A DNA stretch of 64,000 bases, taken from assembly GCA_942492855.1 (NCBI GenBank), contig OW818647.1, positions 2,976,001 to 3,040,000 of the forward strand, in the 5' to 3' direction. This stretch comes from G963677485 sp942492855. Lineage in GTDB: Bacteria; Armatimonadota; HRBIN16. A program made the translations under genes and the position numbers. The notes under the pieces were generated by a model. The model was not told where the DNA came from. It did no database searches and was given only the letters and a program-made list of their open reading frames with translations. Shown here piece after piece: positions 54,313-61,767 of the stretch; positions within the stretch are counted from its first letter, which is position 1; the number at the start of each line of letters is the position of its first letter.

Positions 54313-55716
54313 TTACTCCTTCTTTTCGGACCTGGACGCCTGAAGGCGCTTTGCCTCACCGGCGTTGCCAATGTGCATGGCGTCGTATGCCTGCTGTGAG
54401 CTGGTGAAGGCTCCGCAGCCCTGGCCGTGCCAGTTCAAGTTGGTGTACATCGGGTTGGTGCGGGCAGTCTCCGCTTCGCGCTTGGCGATATGAGCCTGCA
54501 TACGGGCCTCAAGGAATGCCACCACATCGGGATTCTGCTCCGCGACGTTGTTGTTCTCACCCGGGTCGTTGATCAGGTCATAAAGCTCAACTTCCGGTTT
54601 GAAGTGGAAGTCGGGTTCCAGCGCGTGGATCAGTTTCCACTGCGGGGTGCGCCAGCCGTTCTTGCGCATCCAGGTAGCTTCGGTGATGTAGAATTCGCTC
54701 TCCTGCTCACGTTCCATGCCATCGATCAATGGTTCCAGGCTGCGGCCGTAGAACTGGCCATCAGCATAGTCCACACCGACGATGTCAAGAACGGTCGGAA
54801 CGATGTCCTTGTGCGCGGAGTAGTCTTCGATATACAGACCCTCAGGTAGGGTGCCGGGCATACGGAAGGCCAGCGGAACGTTCAGAGTGCAGTCATACAG
54901 ACCGTGGTGGTCGTAGTAGCAGTCGTGTTCGTTCAGGGTTTCGCCGTGGTCACTGGTGAAGACGACCAGCGTCTCCTCTTCCAGACCCATGGCTTCCAGC
55001 TTCTTCAGGATCACGTTGATGCAGGCGTCCATGTAGGCGATTTCGCCATCATATTGGGCGTCTACGTAGTCGGCATCGGTACACCCCGGGGGAATCCAGC
55101 TTGCCAGATAGTCGGCAAACGGGCCGAAGTCATACATGGCATCCAGTGAATGGTCGTCTTCGTTGAACTCGTTACCGCCGTAGAACATGCGGTCGTATGG
55201 TGCCGGCGGGAGGTATGGTGAATGCGGGTCCATATGGCGCATGAACAGGAAGAATGGTTTGTCATCTGCGGCCAGTCGGTCCAGCTCAGGAAGGGCGACA
55301 TCATTCAGCGCTTCTGCCTTGCGAAGCGGTCGACTTTCCCAGCCGCCCCATGACACGGACGGTTCCTTGTAGGTCTGGAAGCCGCGGGCTGATGGGTTGC
55401 CTCCGAAGCCGATGCAGGTGGTGTTGTAGCCAGCTTCGCCTAAAATCTCGGCGAGGGTTTTTACACCGGGAGCCAGGTCGCCCTGGTGGCGCAGAGCCAC
55501 CACGTCAGTACCAAAGCAGTCCTGACCGGTCAGCATGGCTGCATATCCCGAGGTGGTCGGGATGGATGGTGAATAGTGATTGGTAAACACGACGCCGCTC
55601 TGAAGATACTCATCCATATAGGGGGTCGTCAGACGCTCGTATCCGTAAAGGCTCATTCGATCAGATCGAAGTGAGTCAATACCAAAGAAAAGAATATTCG
55701 GTAGTTTTTGTGACAC
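54313..55716 (-). CDS. Sulfatase-family hydrolase without canonical formylglycine motif
   Basis: A 467-residue alkaline phosphatase-superfamily enzyme, cytoplasmic as no signal peptide is seen. Metal-site motifs are NILFFGIDSLRSDRMS at the start and VVFTSDHGETLNEHDC. The segment where type I sulfatases carry C/S-x-P-x-R before the TG dipeptide reads IPTTSGYAAMLTG. A Thr aligns with the modified Cys or Ser, and the Arg is missing. The enzyme may be a phosphodiesterase-, phosphonate- or non-formylglycine-type member rather than a true sulfatase. It starts with GTG, ten bases after GGAGG. It lies third in an operon with two MocA oxidoreductases and a TIM-barrel isomerase. Confidence 0.88.
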   Translation of the reverse strand: MSQKLPNILFFGIDSLRSDRMSLYGYERLTTPYMDEYLQSGVVFTNHYSPSIPTTSGYAAMLTGQDCFGTDVVALRHQGDLAPGVKTLAEILGEAGYNTTCIGFGGNPSARGFQTYKEPSVSWGGWESRPLRKAEALNDVALPELDRLAADDKPFFLFMRHMDPHSPYLPPAPYDRMFYGGNEFNEDDHSLDAMYDFGPFADYLASWIPPGCTDADYVDAQYDGEIAYMDACINVILKKLEAMGLEEETLVVFTSDHGETLNEHDCYYDHHGLYDCTLNVPLAFRMPGTLPEGLYIEDYSAHKDIVPTVLDIVGVDYADGQFYGRSLEPLIDGMEREQESEFYITEATWMRKNGWRTPQWKLIHALEPDFHFKPEVELYDLINDPGENNNVAEQNPDVVAFLEARMQAHIAKREAETARTNPMYTNLNWHGQGCGAFTSSQQAYDAMHIGNAGEAKRLQASRSEKKE

Positions 55717-55740
55717 TTGGTTTTGTCCTCCGTGTTCTAG

Positions 55741-56541
55741 TTATCGAGCGCCGAGGCTTTTCAGCAGGGCGTTCAGGTAGCCATAACTCTCGGCAGCGAT
55801 GACGGTCACTTCTTCCAGCGGAAGGGTACCAGCACCGATGACCTCAAGGCAGACTGGGCCGTCATACTTCGCTTCGACCATCACCTTCAGGTAAGCCAGA
55901 AGGTCGATGTCGCCACGTCCGCACGCTTGAAGCGGGGCGATGCCCGGGTTCTGCTGGCGGCCTTTGCAGTCGCGAATGTGTACGTGCTTCACGCGTGACA
56001 CAACCTGCTTCAACGCTTCGGCTGGGTCTTCGTTGCCGCGCCAGATATGGCTGGGGTCCATGTCCACGCCGAAAGCGGGGCTGTCAATGGCAGCCATCGC
56101 TTGAAGGGTGGTGGGGGTGTTCCAGATTGCGCTGCCCACATGAGCCTTGCAGCAGAGAGTCACACCATGGGACTCGGCTTGAGCCGCGCGTGCCTTCAGG
56201 TTCTCGATGGAAGCCTCAATGGCGCCTTCGGCTCCAGACGCTCCGCCTGGCCCCACGTTCACGATTGGGATACCCGCAGCGGCGGCAGCGGAGAACGCCA
56301 GCTCGAGACGAGCCTCATCATTGGCGGCCACTTCCATACTGAGCGGCTTGAGTTCATACTTGGCCATGGTTGCTTTCACGGCTTCGGCCTGGTTCTTCCA
56401 GTCCTCAAGCACATAGTGCTCGCACATGCCCTGGATTGCGCTGACTTCGATGCCGTCGTAGCCACTGGCTTTGACCATTCGACAAGCTGTGTCGAAGTCA
56501 AAAGCACCGAATAGGACGGAGTTAACTCCTAGTTGAATCAT
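55741..56541 (-). CDS. Sugar phosphate isomerase/epimerase-like TIM-barrel protein
   Basis: A 266-residue xylose isomerase-like barrel. It starts MIQLGVNSVLFG and shows SGYDGIEVSAI, a Glu after the strand LKPLSMEVAAN, GVTLCCKAHVG, FGVDMDPSHIWRGNEDP with Asp/His metal ligands, and VKHVHIRDCKGRQQ. The last conserved Glu is in GPVCLEVIGAG. It is second in the operon, 15 bases after the first MocA gene and 24 before the sulfatase. MocA oxidoreductases paired with such isomerases commonly process keto-sugars or inositols, so the operon is probably catabolic for an uncommon sugar. Confidence 0.9.
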   Translation of the reverse strand: MIQLGVNSVLFGAFDFDTACRMVKASGYDGIEVSAIQGMCEHYVLEDWKNQAEAVKATMAKYELKPLSMEVAANDEARLELAFSAAAAAGIPIVNVGPGGASGAEGAIEASIENLKARAAQAESHGVTLCCKAHVGSAIWNTPTTLQAMAAIDSPAFGVDMDPSHIWRGNEDPAEALKQVVSRVKHVHIRDCKGRQQNPGIAPLQACGRGDIDLLAYLKVMVEAKYDGPVCLEVIGAGTLPLEEVTVIAAESYGYLNALLKSLGAR

Positions 56542-56556
56542 TACTGTGATAGCCTC

Positions 56557-57651
56557 CTAGATGCGCTCTACTTTGGGGTCACCATGGATTGCGGGCAGCG
56601 GATGCGGCCGTACCAGAGCGCCACCGTTCTCATAACTGTCGATGACAGCAAAGATGTATTCCATGGTTGCCAGTGCATCACGGCCAGATGAGCGCAGGTG
56701 CTCAAACGGCACGCCATTGGTCACATCTTCCATGAAAGCATGGATGCGGTTGGGGAATGTGGCGTCGAAGCTTGTGATGCCGGTATCCAGCACTTCTGGC
56801 TCGGGAGCGGCTTCACCGGGCTTGGCAGCACCCCAGTAGGTGATCTTCTCAATGCAGTTCTCGATGTTGAAGGTGCCCTTGCTTCCGGCGAGTTCGCAAC
56901 TCCACCAGCCGCCCTGGCCCCACATGGCATCGCCACGCTGGCTTAACAGGTAGCCAACTGTATCATTTGCGAACTTGCAGTGTACACTGTTCACGCTCAG
57001 CAATAAGTCGCCTTTGTTCTTTCGGAAACCAGGGCGGTTGCTGAAGGACTGGATGTGTGTAATATCACCGCAGAAGTGTCGCATCACGCTGAAGGGGTGG
57101 GTCAGGAAAGCCTTCATGTGGGCATAGGGCTGATTAAAGCGGGGGGATGGGTTGAAACCGTAGGTCTCCTCGCCGCCGTTGAAGCCAACCTTGAACAAGA
57201 TGGACAGCATCTCGCCAATCATACCGTCGGCGATGTATTTGTCGGCGCGGTCTGCTGTTGGGGTGAAGTAGTGGTTCAGGTTACAGCCAAGATACAGTTT
57301 GTTATCCTGGGCGTATTTCACCATCTCTCTAGCTTCGTTAATGTCGTTGGACAGCGGTTTCTCGCACAGAACGATCTTGCCTGCCTGTAGAGCCTCGATT
57401 GTTGGCTCGTAGTGCCAGCTACCGTTCTCGTATCCACCGGTGGTGACGTCGATGACGTCTAGTTCCTCGTTGGCCATCATTTCCTTGAGGCTGTAGTATG
57501 CCTTCACGCCTAAACGCTCGGCTGCCTCGTCGGCTCGTTCTTTGACTACATCGCACACTGCGATGAGGTCGGATAATTCATCATTGGTATGGCAGTTGGC
57601 ATGATTGTTGCCAATTCCGCTCATTCCTACCACTGCGACTCTGAGTGCCAT
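56557..57651 (-). CDS. Gfo/Idh/MocA-family oxidoreductase
   Basis: A 364-residue NAD(P)-dependent oxidoreductase. LRVAVVGMSGIGNNHANCH is the nucleotide-binding loop (a variant of GxGxxG), IAVCDVVKERADEAAERLG follows, and the family EKP motif is IVLCEKPLSNDINEAREMV. The substrate-binding half includes LGCNLNHYFTPTADRADKYI. I use the ATG at 57651, seven bases after AGGAGG; the longer frame to 57714 is rejected. It is first in the four-gene operon and is preceded by two palindromes at 57790-57827 that may bind a sugar-responsive repressor. It is only distantly similar to the operon's last gene. Confidence 0.92.
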   Translation of the reverse strand: MALRVAVVGMSGIGNNHANCHTNDELSDLIAVCDVVKERADEAAERLGVKAYYSLKEMMANEELDVIDVTTGGYENGSWHYEPTIEALQAGKIVLCEKPLSNDINEAREMVKYAQDNKLYLGCNLNHYFTPTADRADKYIADGMIGEMLSILFKVGFNGGEETYGFNPSPRFNQPYAHMKAFLTHPFSVMRHFCGDITHIQSFSNRPGFRKNKGDLLLSVNSVHCKFANDTVGYLLSQRGDAMWGQGGWWSCELAGSKGTFNIENCIEKITYWGAAKPGEAAPEPEVLDTGITSFDATFPNRIHAFMEDVTNGVPFEHLRSSGRDALATMEYIFAVIDSYENGGALVRPHPLPAIHGDPKVERI

Positions 57652-57789
57652 GGATGTCCCTCCTATCACCACTTGGGTGACTTTATAGCTTACCATATGC
57701 CATTGTGCGCGCAAACTCCTTCATCGGCTTAGGGGAGTTGAGCACAAAGCGGAATGAGGTTGAGGAAATTCATCAAATTGTGCTGTTAT

Positions 57790-57827
57790 TACCAAGGATT
57801 GGTATACTATTTGGCGAAGTTTGCCAA
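57790..57827. promoter_or_regulatory. Two operator-like palindromes upstream of the sugar/sulfatase operon
   Basis: TACCAA-GGA-TTGGTA (57790-57804) is a perfect inverted repeat. TTGGC-GAAGTTT-GCCAA (57811-57827) follows seven bases further out. They lie about 140 bases upstream of the first operon gene. The arrangement fits a LacI- or GntR-type regulator; the regulator gene is not in the window. Confidence 0.55.
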
Positions 57828-57835
57828 GTAGAGGC

Positions 57836-58076
57836 CCCCTGGGAACGCCAATCGCCTGATTGGCATTTCCCTTCCATCCGAACCTTTCCGCGTCATCTGT
57901 GGTTCAGATAATCCGGCCCCCTGGGAACGCCAATCTCCCGATTGGCTCCCTCCCTATCCGACCCCATCCATGCCATCCGCGTAATCCGTGGTTCAGACAA
58001 TCCGGGCATCGGACAAATCGGACGGATCATATGGTGGGCGACCACGGTGGAGGGCAAGCACAGGGGCTTGCCCCTA
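57836..58076. repeat. Composite intergenic repeat, two tandem copies plus tail
   Basis: CCCCTGGGAACGCCAATC, then a hairpin loop and GATTGGC, starts at 57836 and again at 57917. Each copy ends in TGGTTCAGA(T/C)AATCCGG, so the copies are about 81-89 bases. The second copy continues with TCGGACGGAT, a GGTGGGCGACCAC hairpin and GGGGCTTGCCCCTAC. The same chain occurs at 61545-61703. Confidence 0.8.
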
Positions 58077-58089
58077 CATCCGTCCGTGG

Positions 58090-59688
58090 TTACGCCGTGG
58101 TGGACAATAGAATCTTCGGGTTGCTTTCCTGGAAGCACTTCAGGTTCCAGTCGCTGTCAAACAACAACGCGGTGTTACCGTCGTAGTCCACCACCGGGGT
58201 ACCGCTGTACATCAGTTTCACCGCAGCCAGATGCTCCTCGCCACCGATGATCCAGCGCACGACGGTTTGCCTTACAGCCTCTATCACTGTTTCCACCGAA
58301 AACTCGGTTTGCAGCCGGAACTGTATGACCTCGAACTGCAGTTTGCCCACAACGCCAAGGATCGTATCCCGGGCGGCGATGGAATCCGTTGGGTAGAACA
58401 CCTGAGCCACACGCTCTTGAAGCAGTTGGTCCAGCCCTTTGGTGAATTTCTTGCGTCCCGAGGCGTCCTTACAGCGCAGCAGAGCAAAATGCTCAGGGGC
58501 AAACCGAGGCACCGCATCAAACTCAACGGGCTCTCCAGAACTCATGGTGTCACCTATCGAGAACGCACCTGGGTTCACTAGCCCTAAGATATCACCTGGG
58601 AAGGCCTCCTCAACCGTGTCGCGGTCACGGGCAAACAGCCGGTGAGGTCTCGATAAGCGGAGCTGCTTCTCCAATCTGGAGTGGTGCACCAGCATGTCTT
58701 TTTCAAACCGGCCAGAGCACACCCTGAAAAAAGCCACACTATCCCTGTGCCTGGGGTCCATATTCGCTTGAATCTTGAACACAAATCCGGAGAAGCAGGA
58801 GCTGCCAGGGTCAATATAACCGTCTTTGGTGCGGCGCGGTTTTGGCGAATCGCCAAGGGCCACAAAGGAGTCGAGAAACAGCTTGACGCCGAAGTTATTC
58901 ATTGCGCTGCCGAAATACACCGGGGTCAATTTGCCCTTCTGAAGCTTTTCCATATCGAAGTCATTCCCGGCGGCATCCAGCAGCTCCATTTCGTCCAGGA
59001 ACTGTTTGTGGGTGTTTGGACTGGTCAGCTTGGCGCACTCAGGGCTATCAGGCGAAGTCATGATCACCGGGGCCTGCGTCGAACCGTGCTGCGTTCTTTC
59101 GAAAAGGTGCATCTGCCGGTCCCGCCGGTCATACACCCCCTTGAACGACGTGCCACTGCCCAGAGGCCAGTTCATGGCGAAGGTGCCGATTCCGAAAACA
59201 GACTCGATCTCGTCCAGCAGCTCCAGCGGGTCTTTGCTGGGCCTGTCCATCTTGTTGATGAACGTAAACACGGGGATGCCCCTCATACGGCAGACATCAA
59301 ACAACTTCCGGGTTTGCGGTTCAATACCCTTGGCCGCGTCAATCAGCATCACCGCGTTATCAGCCGCCATCAGGGTGCGGTAGGTGTCCTCACTGAAGTC
59401 TTGGTGACCCGGGGTGTCCAGCAGGTTCATGACGAAGCCTTCATACTCAAACGGAAGTACCGTGGAGCTGACGGATATCCCTCTCTGCCGTTCCAGCTCC
59501 ATCCAGTCCGATGTGGTTTGCCTCTGGTCTTTCTTGGCCCTGACGGAGCCTGCCAGGTCAATCGCCCCGGTGTAGAGCAGCAGCTTCTCGGTCAGCGTCG
59601 TTTTCCCCGCGTCCGGGTGAGAGATGATCGCGAATGTCCGCCTGCGCTTCGCTTCCGCGGTGATCTTCTTGGTCATGACATCTTCCAT
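58090..59688 (-). CDS. prfC: Peptide chain release factor 3
   Basis: The GTPase that recycles RF1 and RF2 after translation termination. The 532-residue product shows the P-loop SHPDAGKTTLTEK and switch I around RQTTSDWMELERQRGISVSS. Switch II is LLDTPGHQDFSEDTYR, and NKMD (FINKMDRPSKDP) confers guanine specificity. The C-terminal RF3-specific region includes VGKLQFEVIQFRL. The ATG at 59688 lies eight bases after GAGG. The gene stands alone, flanked by the composite repeat downstream and a 660-base gap upstream. EF-G-type domains are in the order expected for RF3 and there is no truncation. Confidence 0.95.
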   Translation of the reverse strand: MEDVMTKKITAEAKRRRTFAIISHPDAGKTTLTEKLLLYTGAIDLAGSVRAKKDQRQTTSDWMELERQRGISVSSTVLPFEYEGFVMNLLDTPGHQDFSEDTYRTLMAADNAVMLIDAAKGIEPQTRKLFDVCRMRGIPVFTFINKMDRPSKDPLELLDEIESVFGIGTFAMNWPLGSGTSFKGVYDRRDRQMHLFERTQHGSTQAPVIMTSPDSPECAKLTSPNTHKQFLDEMELLDAAGNDFDMEKLQKGKLTPVYFGSAMNNFGVKLFLDSFVALGDSPKPRRTKDGYIDPGSSCFSGFVFKIQANMDPRHRDSVAFFRVCSGRFEKDMLVHHSRLEKQLRLSRPHRLFARDRDTVEEAFPGDILGLVNPGAFSIGDTMSSGEPVEFDAVPRFAPEHFALLRCKDASGRKKFTKGLDQLLQERVAQVFYPTDSIAARDTILGVVGKLQFEVIQFRLQTEFSVETVIEAVRQTVVRWIIGGEEHLAAVKLMYSGTPVVDYDGNTALLFDSDWNLKCFQESNPKILLSTTA

Positions 59689-60350
59689 GGATATATCCTC
59701 TTGGTACGGTAAATTGGTTGATATTTATTAAGAACCCACAGGTCACGGTTCAAGCAACCACGAGCACGTACGGCAGACGTGCAGGCATAGGGTTTGGTGG
59801 GTAAGGATGTGCAGACTTGTTTATGCTCGGTGCAGCATAGGACAAGTGAGAACTGTCAGTTACGGCGTTTCCGCAGAAATCGCTGGTGCCTGTTCTGACA
59901 GACCAATCTCACGGCAGGCGATGCGACACCTGAGCAGAATGATGTCCGCACCATCCGTATTCAGGCATGAGCGGAATCTGTGGGGCAGAAAAAGTGATGA
60001 GCTTCATGGCGGCCGTCGTGTCAGTGCCGTATATATGAAGGTTGTTATGTGTTGGAGTCATCGGGTCCTCTAGCGCAGGTTGTCCACTCTCGGCAGCAGC
60101 AAATCACTGATGCACGAGCGGGGTGCAGATTTGCTACACCTTATATATTCTAAACTCATTGTACAGCACACGCATTTGTATGACCAACGCGAAGCGCAAT
60201 ACCTGGGTTTCTTTATTTGAACCTGTGTACAAGCAACCCAACTCGGTGCTGGCTATGTCAGATCAGTGCGATATCATTGGACACTCACGGTTATAATGAC
60301 CAAAATGCTAAAACTCCGCATATCACATTAAAGCTACTAATGCAGCAAGC
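59689..60350. other. Gene-free stretch upstream of prfC
   Basis: No credible gene, tRNA or repeat family copy is seen in these 660 bases. A short open frame at 59807-60073 has no ribosome binding site and no recognisable composition. The prfC promoter should lie near 59700-59760. Confidence 0.5.
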
Positions 60351-61355
60351 CTATATGTTGCTTTTGTTGATAAGGTTGACAATCACCCTGACGATCACGT
60401 CTTTTTGCTGCGGCTTGCTTTCAGCGACCATCAGAGTGAGTGCCACAAGAGCATTATCACCTAGCCTTTTACGTCGATTTTCTGCATACAACACACCATT
60501 AGCATCTAGGAACCAAAGGAAGATCGCCGCAGCTATACGCTTATTGCCATCGGAGAATGAGTGGTTCTTCGTCACAAAATATAACAGATGAGCTGCCTTC
60601 TCCTCAACACTTGGATAGAGCTCATCTCCCCCAAAAGTCTGGTATATCGCAGCGAGTGAACTTTTGAACGATTCATCCTTCTCGTTGCCAAATAAGCTGG
60701 TGTCTTTCCCCTCGAGCCTCATATGGTAAGCCATATCATCAACAGCCTGACGTGCGGCAGCGTAGGTGATTATGAAGCACTCTTTATGTGTGGTATTCAG
60801 CACCGCCAGCTGCTGGTGGTCGTAATCATCAAGCACGGTTAGTGCATATGCGTAATCGGTGATGACTTGCAGCAAGCCTTCGGCTTGAGGAGCATCCAGA
60901 GCCTGCTGCGTTAGCACCTCTCCGATGAGTCGAACAGCATCCTGTAGTTCACGGTAGTGTTCCGCCTGCTCCGTGATTCGCTGTTGATTGATCGTATAGC
61001 CCTTGATAATGTGCTCCCGCAGGACACTCGTCGCCCATATACGAAAATCCGTGCCGCGTCGCGAGTTTACACGATAACCAACTGACAGGATAGCATCAAG
61101 ATTATAATAGTCTACAAGGTATGTTTTACCATCCAAGGCAGTTGTTGCATATTTTGCAACAACTGAATCCCTCTGAAGCTCGCCACTCGAAAATACGTTC
61201 TGAAGATGACGCGATATAACCGACTTGCTTCTATCAAACAAGTCAGCTATCTGCAGTTGAGTTAACCATACCGTCTCATCATCAAGCCGCACCTCAACAT
61301 GGGATTGTTGGTCTGATGTTTCATAGATGACTATTTCACCCCTTGGTTCATCCAT
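60351..61355 (-). CDS. RhuM-family protein fused to a Fic/Doc domain
   Basis: A 334-residue cytoplasmic protein. The N-terminal half matches the RhuM virulence-protein family (VWLTQLQIADLFDRSKSVISRHL in parts, VDYYNLDAILSVGYRVNSRRG, FRIWATSVLREHIIKGY), which resembles a DNA-binding region. The C-terminal half is a Fic/Doc domain with the motif HSFSDGNKR at residues 265-273. The central N-K-R resembles Doc (phosphotransferase) more than the G-N-G-R of AMP-transferring Fic enzymes. It could be a toxin that modifies a cellular target, with the N-terminus repressing its own gene. No antitoxin gene is adjacent. The ATG lies after AGGAG. Confidence 0.85.
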   Translation of the reverse strand: MDEPRGEIVIYETSDQQSHVEVRLDDETVWLTQLQIADLFDRSKSVISRHLQNVFSSGELQRDSVVAKYATTALDGKTYLVDYYNLDAILSVGYRVNSRRGTDFRIWATSVLREHIIKGYTINQQRITEQAEHYRELQDAVRLIGEVLTQQALDAPQAEGLLQVITDYAYALTVLDDYDHQQLAVLNTTHKECFIITYAAARQAVDDMAYHMRLEGKDTSLFGNEKDESFKSSLAAIYQTFGGDELYPSVEEKAAHLLYFVTKNHSFSDGNKRIAAAIFLWFLDANGVLYAENRRKRLGDNALVALTLMVAESKPQQKDVIVRVIVNLINKSNI

Positions 61356-61544
61356 GCAATCACTCCTGCTCAGATAGTGTATATATCGTACCCCATCGTA
61401 TCTGAAATAACCATATCATTACCATGGTTTGTATGGCGAACGTGGTAATACAAAACCACCATACCGTCCTGAGCTATATGTCGAACCTCCATGTATCCGA
61501 AACCTCCGCGCCGGTTTTCCGGAAGCAATGCGGTTTTGTTCCGT

Positions 61545-61703
61545 CCCCTGGGAACGCCAATCTCCCGATTGGCATTTCCCTTCCCATGCGAACCTATCTG
61601 CGTAATCCGTGTCATCCGTGGTTCAGACAATCCGGGAATCGGACCGATTTGACGGATCGGACGGATAGCAGTGGTGGGCAACCACGGGGGGTTGCCCCTA
61701 CTG
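61545..61703. repeat. Composite intergenic repeat, second locus
   Basis: CCCCTGGGAACGCCAATCTC, GATTGGCATTTCCCTTCC, a TCCGTGGTTCAGACAATCCG block, TCGGACGGAT and GGTGGGCAACCACGGG-GGTTGCCCCTAC occur in the same order as at 57917-58076. Together they fill the gap between the RhuM-Fic gene and the GH78-like gene. Confidence 0.8.
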
Positions 61704-61767
61704 GGGCACAATCAAAGAGCGGGCACCACGGGCGATAGCCACCATAATGCCCGCTGCCCACTCCGCC

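Noticed and set aside
59807..60073. Small gene upstream of prfC
   Set aside because: No ribosome binding site, no recognisable domain and composition like non-coding sequence.
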